DNA from: Parafilimonas sp.
GTDB taxonomy: Bacteria > Bacteroidota > Bacteroidia > Chitinophagales > Chitinophagaceae
NCBI GenBank assembly: GCA_017856455.1
Contig: JAFMEZ010000020.1
Location: 1 to 36,141, forward strand
Direction of reading: 5' to 3'
Length of the DNA stretch: 36,141 nucleotides
Position numbers and translations under genes: made by a program. Below are positions 24,236 through 32,611 of this stretch, in pieces (position 1 is the stretch's first letter; each line of letters starts with the position of its first letter). Below the pieces are notes generated by a model. That model saw nothing but the letters and a program-made list of their open reading frames with translations, was not told the origin of the DNA and made no database searches.

Positions 24236-26132
24236 ATTTCATCTCATAAGTACCATTTAAGTTCATTTGAACAACTCCCTCTTCCTCAAGAAATCTCAAC
24301 ACATTTTTTAATTTTTCTGGTACACATTCCAATGACTGACTTATTTCATTTAATGACATAGGATTATCATTCAAGGTATTTTTAATTTTTTTTATTAAGT
24401 CGCCGGAGCGTTCATCTTGAAAATGTTTTTCTTGTTTTTTAATACATATATCACAAATTCCACATACATAGTTTTTGTCATCGCCAAAATAACTTGAAAT
24501 AAAAGATGCCCTACACGAGTTGGCTTGAACATATCCAATAATTTTTTCAATCCTAATTGTATACTCCCTTTTCCTTGACTGATAGTTTTCGTAATCAATA
24601 TTCAATTCATCTGACACAAAGCGGTCATGTAAAAAATGGATTTGTGCATTTTCTTTTGCAGGTCGGTAATCAATTATCCCAAACTTGTGTAATGTCTTGA
24701 GTGAGGATTTCACCTTTTGAATATCTGATTTTAATAACCATGAAATTTGCCTTTCATTAATTTTTGTTGCATGATCAAAAATTCCTCCATATGTTCTGAG
24801 CAGCATCTTGATCAATGGTTCCAAATCAGGAAATTGTTTTTCAAACGTTTCAAGCGTTGTGCGGTCTGTACTAAAATAAACGGTTGAAGGGGTGAAAACC
24901 TGATCTTGGTAGGTAAGCAATTCCTCTTGTTTCAGAACCTCAAGGCTATAGAGGACTTCATACAAATTCAGATTGAAAGACAAAGTAAATGATTGGATAT
25001 CAAAATCGAACCATGTGCCTGACCCGACACCAGTCGGCAATTGGAAATGATTACATAATGCTCTATATATTTTTCGAATGACTGTGATGCTTGGAAATTT
25101 TTGATCTGGTAATGTTTTTAATTCCTCTAATTCTTGTTTCCTGAATAAAAGAATCGCCTCTGCATAAGCGCCATCTCTTCCTGCTCTTCCAGCTTCCTGG
25201 TAATAGTTCTCTAAACAATCTGGCACATCCATATGCACAACCAGGCGAACATCAGGTTTGTCGATACCCATCCCAAATGCATTTGTACATATCATACATT
25301 TGGTCTCACCTTTTAACCATGATCTTTGTTTCTCATTTCTTTGATCCTGTGTTAGACCTGCATGATAAAAGTCTGTGTTGAATTGAAACTGGTTTAATAA
25401 ATCTGATATCTCTTTGGTTTTTTTCCTCGTTTTGCAATAGACAATACTTGAGCCTTTTTGCTTTCTTAAAATGTTAATGAGTGCATTGATTTTATCATCT
25501 GCAAGTGAAACATGATAGGAAAGATTCTCTCTCTTGAATGAACCAAAAAAGATAGCAGGTTGTTGAAGTTTCAATTTTTCAACTATGTCATCTTTAACTT
25601 TATTAGTAGCAGATGCTGTTAATGCAATTGTTGGGATTTTTTTCAAGAGAGGTTTTATCTCTGAAATATGTAAGTAAGCCGGTCGAAAATCATAGCCCCA
25701 CTGAGAAATACAGTGCGCTTCATCAATTGCGAGAAGCGCGATTGAAAAATCTTGTAATCGGTCTAAAAATTTTTCATTGGTCAATCGCTCTGGGGATATA
25801 TATAAAAATTTGATATCGCCCTCTTCACATGCAAACATGATGTCTTCAATCTCTCCTGTACTCATTCCAGTATAAATTGCTCTGGATGGGATACCAAGCG
25901 CATTTAGCTTTTCAACCTGATCGAGCATTAATGCGATCAATGGTGATATTACTAAGCATGTGCCATTCATCAACAATGCTGGAACTTGAAAACAAATTGA
26001 TTTTCCACCTCCAGTAGGAAGAACAGCTAGCGTATCCTTCCCTTTCAATACGGAAAGAATAATATCTTCTTGAATTGGTCTGAATGCATCATAACCCCAA
26101 TATTCTTGAAGGATTTCTTTTGGGGATTTCAT
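24234..26132 (-). CDS. recQ: ATP-dependent DNA helicase RecQ
   Basis: A superfamily 2 3'-5' helicase for recombination and fork repair. FRPIQEDII (motif 0), LPTGGGKSICFQVP (Walker A, about 38-51), AIDEAHCISQWGYDFRPAY (DEAH and the aromatic loop), ALTASAT and QEAGRAGRDG (motif VI) are all present. The zinc-binding region has Cys residues in NSCRASF and VCGICDICIKKQ, followed by a short winged-helix end (DNPMSLNEISQSLE). There is no HRDC domain after it, so it is the compact 632-residue type. The ATG at 26132 was preferred to TTG at 26150, which would overlap copA. It follows copA by 10 bases and is probably co-transcribed with it. Confidence 0.95.
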   Translation of the reverse strand: MKSPKEILQEYWGYDAFRPIQEDIILSVLKGKDTLAVLPTGGGKSICFQVPALLMNGTCLVISPLIALMLDQVEKLNALGIPSRAIYTGMSTGEIEDIMFACEEGDIKFLYISPERLTNEKFLDRLQDFSIALLAIDEAHCISQWGYDFRPAYLHISEIKPLLKKIPTIALTASATNKVKDDIVEKLKLQQPAIFFGSFKRENLSYHVSLADDKINALINILRKQKGSSIVYCKTRKKTKEISDLLNQFQFNTDFYHAGLTQDQRNEKQRSWLKGETKCMICTNAFGMGIDKPDVRLVVHMDVPDCLENYYQEAGRAGRDGAYAEAILLFRKQELEELKTLPDQKFPSITVIRKIYRALCNHFQLPTGVGSGTWFDFDIQSFTLSFNLNLYEVLYSLEVLKQEELLTYQDQVFTPSTVYFSTDRTTLETFEKQFPDLEPLIKMLLRTYGGIFDHATKINERQISWLLKSDIQKVKSSLKTLHKFGIIDYRPAKENAQIHFLHDRFVSDELNIDYENYQSRKREYTIRIEKIIGYVQANSCRASFISSYFGDDKNYVCGICDICIKKQEKHFQDERSGDLIKKIKNTLNDNPMSLNEISQSLECVPEKLKNVLRFLEEEGVVQMNLNGTYEMK

Positions 26133-26142
26133 TGTATTTGAA

Positions 26143-28260
26143 TCAAGCAACTTTTTTTACAAATAATCTTACTGAATTTATCGCCAATACTACATCACTT
26201 AATCCCATCACCAATGCGCCTAGCGTTGGAGTCAACAATCCAAAAGCGGCTACTGGCAATGCTATGATATTATAGAAAAACGCCCAGAATAAATTTTGTT
26301 TGATTGTTAAATAGGTATGCTTACCTAATCCAAGTGCTGTTGGTAATTTTTTCAAACCCGAATTCATTAGCACAACTTGTGCACTTTGTATTGCCAATTG
26401 AGAGGCTTCACTCAGTGATATTCCAATGGTTGCCTTTGCAAGGGCAGGTGCATCATTGATGCCATCGCCTACCATCGCAGTAGGATGAAGTTTGGTTAGT
26501 TCATCAATTTTTTTGAGTTTTTCTTCTGGACTCTGTTCTGCAATGAATTCATCTAGTCCAAGCGCCTCTTGTATATGTTGACATTTTTCTTTTCGGTCGC
26601 CGCTCAGTAGAATAGTTTTAAGTCCAAGTTTTTTCAGGTGACTGATGATTTCCTTGGATTCTGGTCTCAATTCATCTTCAACATCAAGCCATCCTATCAG
26701 TTGCTTATTTTTTAAGATGTATACATTGTGATTGGATTCACTGGTAAGTGTATTGGCGATTTTATATGAACCAGCCCAGAACTCATTCCCATCACGATCA
26801 ATTCCTTTCATGCCAATTCCTTTTACTTCTTCAATTGATTTCCACTTGATCTCTTCTTTCACTTTAAATGCTGCAGCAATTGAAACTGCTATTGGATGTG
26901 TTGAATATTTTTCAAGAGAGTAAACCACTGTCTTGAAGAATTGGGGATCTACATCAATCTCTTTATAATTGGCGAGTTTAAATGATCCAGTGGTGAGGGT
27001 TCCTGTTTTATCGAAAACAATTTGTTTTATGTTTCTGAAATTTTCCAAACTTGTAGCATTCCTGAATAGTATCCCATTTCTTGCTGCCCTTCCGAGTCCA
27101 ACTGCTATCGCAGCAGGTGTTGCAAGTCCCATTGCACATGGGCATGCAATGACCAGCACAGCTATACTTCTCATAAGTGCTGCAGTAAATTCATTCAAAT
27201 AAAAAAAGTTTCCTAAAAATGTTAACACAGCTATGATGACAACGACTGGTACAAATATTCCGCTGATTTTATCAGCTAAATGCTGAATAGGAGGTTTTTC
27301 TCCTTGTGCTTGTTTAACCAGTTGTAATATGCCAGATAGAATAGTATCGTCTCCAGTTGCAGTAACCTGTGCTTTAACAGAGCCAGTCTCCAAGATGCTG
27401 CCCCCAATAATCTTGTCTTTTGCTATTTTATGAATAGGAATAGATTCTCCAGTCAGCAGTGATTCATTGACGTGTGCATCACCCCATAATATTTTAGCAT
27501 CGATTGGTACTTGTTCACCACTTCTTACAAGAATCAGATCACCAACTTTCAATTGGGTATTTTCAATCGGCATGATCACTTCCTGATGGTTTTCATCAAA
27601 TGCAATCATGTTGGCCATGATTTTTTGAGATTTCATCAGTGACTTCAATGCCCGTTGAGTGGATTGCATGGATGCATCTTCAAGGTAGTTTCCAAAAAAT
27701 ACCAGTGTGATTATGGTTGCAGCAGTCTCATAAAAAAGATACTGCTCTCCTTGTCCCATTAATGTGCCTATTAGACTATAAGCAAATGCTGCAAATGCTC
27801 CAAGTGCAACCAATACATTCATATTGGGCATTCGGTTGCGTAAGCTCTTGATTGCACTTCTTCCAAAAAAATTCATTCCAATAAGAAAAACCGGAAGGCA
27901 AAGGAATAACTGAAGCCATGGATTCATCAACCAATGGATGTGAATAACTGACTCAAGCATGTGAAGCATGAGTACAAGTGTAAAAGGAAGACAAAAAAGT
28001 AAGCGTTGAATATTCGTTGAAAGAAATGGAGCTTTCGTTTTATTGTCTTCATTCACTTTTTCGATGACATGATAACCCAGATCATCAATTCCTTTTTTGA
28101 TTGTATCTGTACTGGAACCATCCACCATTTCAAAAGAAACATCTCCGTCGATTGGATTTACACGAATATTTTGCATTCCTTGTTTATCCAAAAATTTATT
28201 GATGGTTAAGGCGCAATTTGCACAGGTCATACCGTCTACTTTCCAATTGACTTTTTCCAT
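26143..28260 (-). CDS. copA: Copper-translocating P1B-type ATPase
   Basis: Exports Cu(I) from the cytoplasm using ATP. One N-terminal heavy-metal domain with GMTCANC (Cys13, Cys16) is followed by about 8 membrane helices. The membrane metal site is CPC at 373-375 (VIACPCAMGLATP), the phosphorylated Asp is 417 in DKTGTLTTG, the His-Pro pair is in YSTHPIAV, and the hinge is MVGDGINDAPALA. The 705-residue length is compact. The start is well fixed because the metal domain begins at once. It is divergent from tsaE with only 36 bases between the start codons, and recQ follows. No CopZ chaperone or CueR/CsoR-type regulator is adjacent. Confidence 0.95.
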   Translation of the reverse strand: MEKVNWKVDGMTCANCALTINKFLDKQGMQNIRVNPIDGDVSFEMVDGSSTDTIKKGIDDLGYHVIEKVNEDNKTKAPFLSTNIQRLLFCLPFTLVLMLHMLESVIHIHWLMNPWLQLFLCLPVFLIGMNFFGRSAIKSLRNRMPNMNVLVALGAFAAFAYSLIGTLMGQGEQYLFYETAATIITLVFFGNYLEDASMQSTQRALKSLMKSQKIMANMIAFDENHQEVIMPIENTQLKVGDLILVRSGEQVPIDAKILWGDAHVNESLLTGESIPIHKIAKDKIIGGSILETGSVKAQVTATGDDTILSGILQLVKQAQGEKPPIQHLADKISGIFVPVVVIIAVLTFLGNFFYLNEFTAALMRSIAVLVIACPCAMGLATPAAIAVGLGRAARNGILFRNATSLENFRNIKQIVFDKTGTLTTGSFKLANYKEIDVDPQFFKTVVYSLEKYSTHPIAVSIAAAFKVKEEIKWKSIEEVKGIGMKGIDRDGNEFWAGSYKIANTLTSESNHNVYILKNKQLIGWLDVEDELRPESKEIISHLKKLGLKTILLSGDRKEKCQHIQEALGLDEFIAEQSPEEKLKKIDELTKLHPTAMVGDGINDAPALAKATIGISLSEASQLAIQSAQVVLMNSGLKKLPTALGLGKHTYLTIKQNLFWAFFYNIIALPVAAFGLLTPTLGALVMGLSDVVLAINSVRLFVKKVA

Positions 28261-28264
28261 AACC

Positions 28265-28272
28265 CAAAATTA
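28265..28272 (-). promoter_or_regulatory. Predicted -7 box of copA (TAATTTTG), leaderless
   Basis: A full TAnnTTTG match on the minus strand, ending 4 bases (GGTT) before the copA ATG. The predicted start point coincides with the start codon. Confidence 0.6.
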
Positions 28273-28282
28273 CAGATTAAAT

Positions 28283-28290
28283 TACCTTCG
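28283..28290 (+). promoter_or_regulatory. Predicted -7 box of tsaE (TACCTTCG), leaderless
   Basis: Matches TAnnTTTG at five of six defined bases and ends 6 bases before the tsaE ATG. It lies only 10 bases from the opposite-facing copA box, so the two RNA polymerase sites overlap. Confidence 0.5.
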
Positions 28291-28296
28291 CAGTCT

Positions 28297-28731
28297 ATGC
28301 AATTGCTTAAAAGAGATTTCACACTTCAAGAAATAGCAGATATTGCTGAGGAGATCATTCGTTTAATTCCCAGCTCAGCCGTAATTTGTTTTGAAGGAGA
28401 ATTGGGTGCTGGTAAAACCACATTGATCAGTTCAATCTGTAAACGAATGGGGGTAATCGATAATGTTAGCAGTCCCACTTTCTCTCTCATGAATCTTTAT
28501 AAAACTTCACCAGGTGCTCAATACCAGGATATTGTTCATATTGATTTTTATAGAATATCCGATGAGCAGGAGGCAATCCGAGCAGGAATTGAAGAGTATT
28601 TGTACAGTGGGGCCTGTTGTCTGATCGAGTGGCCACAAAAAGCCAGGGGTATTTTACCTGATCATTATTTACTTGTCAAGTTATCTTTTAAATCAGCAGA
28701 CAAAAGACATATAGAAGTAATCTCAACATAA
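28297..28731 (+). CDS. tsaE: tRNA N6-adenosine threonylcarbamoyltransferase complex ATPase TsaE
   Basis: TsaE is the P-loop ATPase that works with TsaB and TsaD to make t6A at position 37 of ANN-decoding tRNAs. The 144-residue protein has Walker A EGELGAGKTT (about 31-40), the switch-like VSSPTFSLMNLY, HIDFYRI and CLIEWPQKA, all family signatures. The length is normal. It starts at the first ATG after the promoter box and is followed after 16 bases by ald, so these two may be co-transcribed. tsaB and tsaD are not in the window. Confidence 0.95.
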   Translation: MQLLKRDFTLQEIADIAEEIIRLIPSSAVICFEGELGAGKTTLISSICKRMGVIDNVSSPTFSLMNLYKTSPGAQYQDIVHIDFYRISDEQEAIRAGIEEYLYSGACCLIEWPQKARGILPDHYLLVKLSFKSADKRHIEVIST

Positions 28732-28747
28732 ATTTGAGTATCTTCAA

Positions 28748-29974
28748 ATGTATTTTAGAACAATGGCAAAGAAACCTTTTGTAAGTGCTGGCATCAGCTA
28801 TGAAACCTTAGAAGAAACATTGGATATTAAACCCTCTGCTTCATCCTTGTCAATTGCCATACCTAAGGAGAGTGAATTTCAGGAGAATAGAATTGCGCTT
28901 ACTCCAGATGCGGTTGGTGTACTGGTTAACAACGGACACGTTGTATCAGTTGAACACAAGGCAGGTGAAGGGGCCCATTTTTCTGATAAAGACTATGCTG
29001 ATGTAGGAGCAAAAATTGTCTTGGATAAAAAAGAGATATTTCAAAGTGATTTGATTGTAAAATCTGCGCCTGTTTCTGACGAGGAGTTGCCTTTGTTGTC
29101 ACTTGGACAAACAATTATTTCTCCCATACATCTTCCAGTTATGAAAACGCATATTCTTGAAAAGATGATGGAGAAAAAAGTTACTGCGCTTTCATTTGAA
29201 AATTTGAAGGATGAGTCTGGGCATAATCCAATTGTACGCAGCATGAGTGAAATTGCCGGCAGTGCGGTCATGCTTATCGCAGGTCAATATTTAAACAGTG
29301 CAAACCATGGGAAAGGAGTTTTATTGGGCGGTATATCCGGTATTCCTCCCACCAAGGTTATTATCATAGGTGCTGGAATTGTAGGTGAGTATGCAGCAAG
29401 AACTGCATTGGCAATGGGGGCAAGTGTAAAAGTATTTGATAACAATATCTATAAGCTTAAGCGTTTGCAGAATAATATCGGAGTTCGTTTATGGACATCC
29501 GTATTGGAGCCTAAAATTTTAGCAAAGCAATTGAAGACATGTGATGTTGCTGTTGGTGCACTTACTTCATCAAGTGGAAGGACGCCAGTTGTGGTGACTG
29601 AAGAGATGGTGTCAATGATGCGACCAGGAAGTGTGATTGTTGATGTGAGTATTGATAGGGGAGGTTGTTTTGAAACTTCAGAAGTTACCTCTCATGAGAG
29701 ACCAATTGTAAAAAAATTTGATGTCATTCATTACGGCGTTCCAAATATTCCATCTGGATTTGCAAGAACAGCATCACAGGCTATCAGCAATGTGTTGATG
29801 CCATTATTGTTGAGAATTGGTGATGAGGGCGGACTTGAAAAGTTGGTTTGGCACAACTTGAACATACGTAACGGTATATATATGTTCAAAGGGGCGCTTA
29901 CAAATTTCCATTTGTCACAGCGTTTCAAATTGAAATATACTGATCTTAATCTGTTGATCGCAAGTCAGCGTTGA
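28748..29974 (+). CDS. ald: Alanine dehydrogenase
   Basis: An NAD-dependent enzyme that interconverts L-alanine with pyruvate plus ammonia. N-terminal AIPKESEFQENRIALTPDAV and the later GAGEG-like EHKAGEGAHFSDKDY match the AlaDH/PNT domain; the Rossmann motif is VIIIGAGIVGEYAAR (about 198-212), and VDVSIDRGGCFETS is a strong AlaDH signature. At 408 residues it is longer than the Bacillus enzyme (about 378), mainly through an N-terminal extension (SAGISYETLEETLD) that I associate with Bacteroidota forms. An alternative ATG lies at 28763. It is 16 bases after tsaE and converges on fumC with a 12-base gap. Confidence 0.93.
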   Translation: MYFRTMAKKPFVSAGISYETLEETLDIKPSASSLSIAIPKESEFQENRIALTPDAVGVLVNNGHVVSVEHKAGEGAHFSDKDYADVGAKIVLDKKEIFQSDLIVKSAPVSDEELPLLSLGQTIISPIHLPVMKTHILEKMMEKKVTALSFENLKDESGHNPIVRSMSEIAGSAVMLIAGQYLNSANHGKGVLLGGISGIPPTKVIIIGAGIVGEYAARTALAMGASVKVFDNNIYKLKRLQNNIGVRLWTSVLEPKILAKQLKTCDVAVGALTSSSGRTPVVVTEEMVSMMRPGSVIVDVSIDRGGCFETSEVTSHERPIVKKFDVIHYGVPNIPSGFARTASQAISNVLMPLLLRIGDEGGLEKLVWHNLNIRNGIYMFKGALTNFHLSQRFKLKYTDLNLLIASQR

Positions 29975-29986
29975 TCAAGTGAAGGG

Positions 29987-31384
29987 TTATATTTTTCCAA
30001 CCATGTCTGATGGTACAACCCATGCATCGAATTCGGCTTCAGTCAAATAGCCAAGTTTCACGGCCATTTCCTTTAAGGTAGTTCCTTCTTTATGTGCTTT
30101 TTGTGCAATCTCTGCTGCTTTATAATATCCAATCTTGGTGTTCAAAGCAGTAACCAGCATCAGAGAATTATTCAAATGCTTGTCTATGTTGTCATAAAGT
30201 GGTTCAATTCCAGCAGCACATTTGTCATTAAAGCTCACGCATCCATCTCCAATCAATCTTGCGCTGTGCAAGAAATTATAAATCATCATTGGCTTGAATA
30301 CATTTAATTCAAAATGTCCATTTGCTCCACCAACGTTGATGGCAACATCATTACCCAATACTTGCGCAGCGATCATGGTAAGGGCCTCGCATTGTGTTGG
30401 ATTTACTTTTCCTGGCATGATGGATGATCCTGGTTCATTATCTGGGATGAAGATTTCACCTATTCCGCTACGTGGACCAGATGATAACATTCTGATATCA
30501 TTTGCAATTTTCATCAAGCTCACCGCAACTGTCTTTAATGCACCATGGGCTTCAACAATTGCATCATGTGCAGCCAATGCTTCAAATTTATTTTCTGCAG
30601 AAACAAATGGAAGTTTTGTAAGTGCAGCAATATGTTTCGCTACATGATCTGCATAATTGTCTGGAGTATTGATGCCTGTTCCAACTGCAGTTCCTCCCAA
30701 TGCGAGCTCAGACAAATGGGAGAGTGTGTTTTTAATTGCTTTGATCCCATGATCAAGTTGAGACACATATCCACTGAATTCTTGTCCCAATGTTAATGGA
30801 GTAGCATCCATAAAATGTGTTCTACCGATTTTCACGACATGCATAAAAGATTTACTTTTTTCTGCAAGTGTATTGCGGAGTTTCTCAATACCTGGAAGGG
30901 TAGTTTCTACGATCATTTTATATGCCGCAATATGCATGGCAGTTGGGAAAGTATCATTTGAAGATTGTGATTTATTTACATCATCATTCGGATGTAAAAA
31001 TTTCTCCTTATCTCCAAGTGCTCCACCTTTCAATACATGTCCTCTGTATGCAACAACCTCATTTACATTCATATTGCTCTGGGTTCCACTTCCTGTTTGC
31101 CAAACAACAAGAGGAAAATATTCGTCAAGTTTCCCTTCAAGAATTTCATCACAAACTTGTCCGATGAGCTTAGATTTTTCCTCGCTTAAAACACCCGCTT
31201 CAAAATTTGTAATGGCAGCTGCTTTTTTAAGATAGGCGAATGCACGAATTATCTCCTTCGGCATTTTATTGATGTCTTGTGCAATTTTAAAATTGTCTAT
31301 GCTTCTTTGCGTTTGTGCCCCGAAATATGCGTTAGCTGGCACTTTCACTTCACCCATTGTGTCTTTTTCTATCCTGAATTCCAT
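29987..31384 (-). CDS. fumC: Class II fumarate hydratase
   Basis: The iron-independent fumarase of the TCA cycle, interconverting fumarate and L-malate. Signature [17 protein letters not shown] (about 316-332), [32 protein letters not shown] and [13 protein letters not shown] are all present, covering the three conserved regions of the superfamily. The length of 465 residues is standard. ATG at 31384 was preferred to a TTG seven codons upstream because [16 protein letters not shown] is the usual N-terminus. It lies 23 bases after the enoyl-CoA hydratase gene and has its own -7 box overlapping that gene's stop codon. Confidence 0.97.
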   Translation of the reverse strand: MEFRIEKDTMGEVKVPANAYFGAQTQRSIDNFKIAQDINKMPKEIIRAFAYLKKAAAITNFEAGVLSEEKSKLIGQVCDEILEGKLDEYFPLVVWQTGSGTQSNMNVNEVVAYRGHVLKGGALGDKEKFLHPNDDVNKSQSSNDTFPTAMHIAAYKMIVETTLPGIEKLRNTLAEKSKSFMHVVKIGRTHFMDATPLTLGQEFSGYVSQLDHGIKAIKNTLSHLSELALGGTAVGTGINTPDNYADHVAKHIAALTKLPFVSAENKFEALAAHDAIVEAHGALKTVAVSLMKIANDIRMLSSGPRSGIGEIFIPDNEPGSSIMPGKVNPTQCEALTMIAAQVLGNDVAINVGGANGHFELNVFKPMMIYNFLHSARLIGDGCVSFNDKCAAGIEPLYDNIDKHLNNSLMLVTALNTKIGYYKAAEIAQKAHKEGTTLKEMAVKLGYLTEAEFDAWVVPSDMVGKI

Positions 31385-31402
31385 GTTGTATGATTGAATG
31401 TG

Positions 31403-31410
31403 CAAATTTA
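31403..31410 (-). promoter_or_regulatory. Predicted -7 box of fumC (TAAATTTG), overlapping the upstream stop codon
   Basis: A full TAnnTTTG match on the minus strand. Its first three bases are the TAA stop of the enoyl-CoA hydratase gene. It ends 18 bases before the fumC ATG, predicting a leader of about 15 bases. Confidence 0.55.
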
Positions 31411-32178
31411 CTTGAAATTGGGTTTTCTTTTTTCTAAAAAAGCAGTAACCCCTTCTTTCATTTCTTCGGATGAAAATGCTGATGCAAATGCTTCTGCTTC
31501 TTTTTCAAATCCATTGATTCCATGATGCTCTGCTGCATTCACAGCTTGAATCAATGCTGCTAATGCAGGCTGTGGTTTTGAAATGATGAATTTCAGTATT
31601 TCTTCCACTTCATGCATCAATTGTTCATGTTGAACTATTTTGTTAACCAGTCCCATTCTAAATGCTTCATTCACATCAATCATATCGCCTTTCATCATCA
31701 TTTCCATTGCACGGCCTTTTCCTATAAGTCTTGTTAACCTTTGTGTGCCTCCATAGCCTGGTATGATACCCAAATTGATTTCCGGTTGTCCAAATTTTGC
31801 ACGATCAGATGCATACCTGAAATGGCAGCTCATTGCCAATTCACATCCGCCTCCCAATGCAAAGCCATTTACAGCGGCAATAATTGGTTTTGTTGTTTCT
31901 TCAATCAACGCAAAAACCTCTTGCCCCTTGATTGCCAATTTTTTTCCTTCACTGCTGTCTGCTTTTAAGAATTCACTGATATCTGCACCTGCAACAAATG
32001 CTTTTTCTCCGCTGCCTGTAATGATTGCGCCTCTCAATGATTGATCTTGTCTGAGTTGCATTATCGCCTCTCTTAGTTCGAGTAATACTGTTTCGTTGAG
32101 GGCATTGAGTTTTTCAGGTCTATTGATAATTATTTTCAATATACCTGTTTTGATTTCTGCAATAATCGTTGAGTACAT
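31408..32178 (-). CDS. Enoyl-CoA hydratase/isomerase family protein
   Basis: A crotonase-fold enzyme hydrating trans-2-enoyl-CoA in beta-oxidation or a related pathway. The oxyanion-hole segment [14 protein letters not shown], and both catalytic glutamates of true hydratases, in [17 protein letters not shown] and [20 protein letters not shown], are present. [21 protein letters not shown] follows as in mitochondrial-type hydratases. The length of 256 residues is normal. It starts 9 bases after the B12-binding gene, in the gltX-B12-echA-fumC minus-strand run. The preserved Glu pair favours hydratase over isomerase activity. Confidence 0.93.
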   Translation of the reverse strand: MYSTIIAEIKTGILKIIINRPEKLNALNETVLLELREAIMQLRQDQSLRGAIITGSGEKAFVAGADISEFLKADSSEGKKLAIKGQEVFALIEETTKPIIAAVNGFALGGGCELAMSCHFRYASDRAKFGQPEINLGIIPGYGGTQRLTRLIGKGRAMEMMMKGDMIDVNEAFRMGLVNKIVQHEQLMHEVEEILKFIISKPQPALAALIQAVNAAEHHGINGFEKEAEAFASAFSSEEMKEGVTAFLEKRKPNFK

Positions 32179-32187
32179 ATGATGGAG

Positions 32188-32604
32188 TTAGAAAGGGCGG
32201 TGTTGAGCAGCCCAGGATTTAATGTAATCAGCAATCTCTTTTGAATTTGTTCCAGGAGCAAACAATTTGCCAACTCCTATATCTTCAAGAGCTTTCATAT
32301 CCTCTTCTGGAATGATGCCTCCGCCAGTGAGCAAAACATCCTGCATATTTTCTCTTTTCATCAGCTCAATTATTTTTGGGAAAACTGTCATATGAGCGCC
32401 TGATAAAATACTTATTCCAATGGCATCAACATCTTCTTGAAGTGCAGCAGCTACCACCATTTCAGGTGTTTGCCTTAATCCTGTATAGATTACTTCCATA
32501 CCTTCATCTCTTAGTGATGTAGCAATTACTTTGGCTCCTCTGTCATGTCCATCCAAGCCTACTTTTGCGATGAGTACTCTTAATGGTCTTTGTGCATTAC
32601 CCAT
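32188..32604 (-). CDS. Stand-alone cobalamin (B12)-binding domain protein, MutB C-terminal type
   Basis: A 138-residue protein equal to the B12-binding C-terminal domain of methylmalonyl-CoA mutase. The base-off motif D-x-H-x-x-G is in [15 protein letters not shown] (His ligates cobalt), followed by SILSGAH and [12 protein letters not shown] that hold the nucleotide tail. No mutase catalytic barrel precedes it, and the reading frame starts cleanly at an ATG 7 bases after gltX, so it is not a broken mutase. It probably pairs with a separate barrel subunit or acts as a B12 carrier, as in split mutases such as isobutyryl-CoA or ethylmalonyl types. Its enoyl-CoA hydratase neighbour suggests acyl-CoA metabolism. 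Confidence 0.92.
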   Translation of the reverse strand: MGNAQRPLRVLIAKVGLDGHDRGAKVIATSLRDEGMEVIYTGLRQTPEMVVAAALQEDVDAIGISILSGAHMTVFPKIIELMKRENMQDVLLTGGGIIPEEDMKALEDIGVGKLFAPGTNSKEIADYIKSWAAQHRPF

Positions 32605-32611
32605 GAGTTTC

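Noticed and set aside
30294-30647. 117-residue and nearby open frames on the plus strand inside fumC
   Set aside because: They are opposite a fully conserved fumarase and have no promoter or recognisable domain.
32188-32604. Pseudogene fragment of methylmalonyl-CoA mutase
   Set aside because: It has an intact ATG start, all B12 motifs, normal domain length and tight spacing to both neighbours, so it is a real gene.
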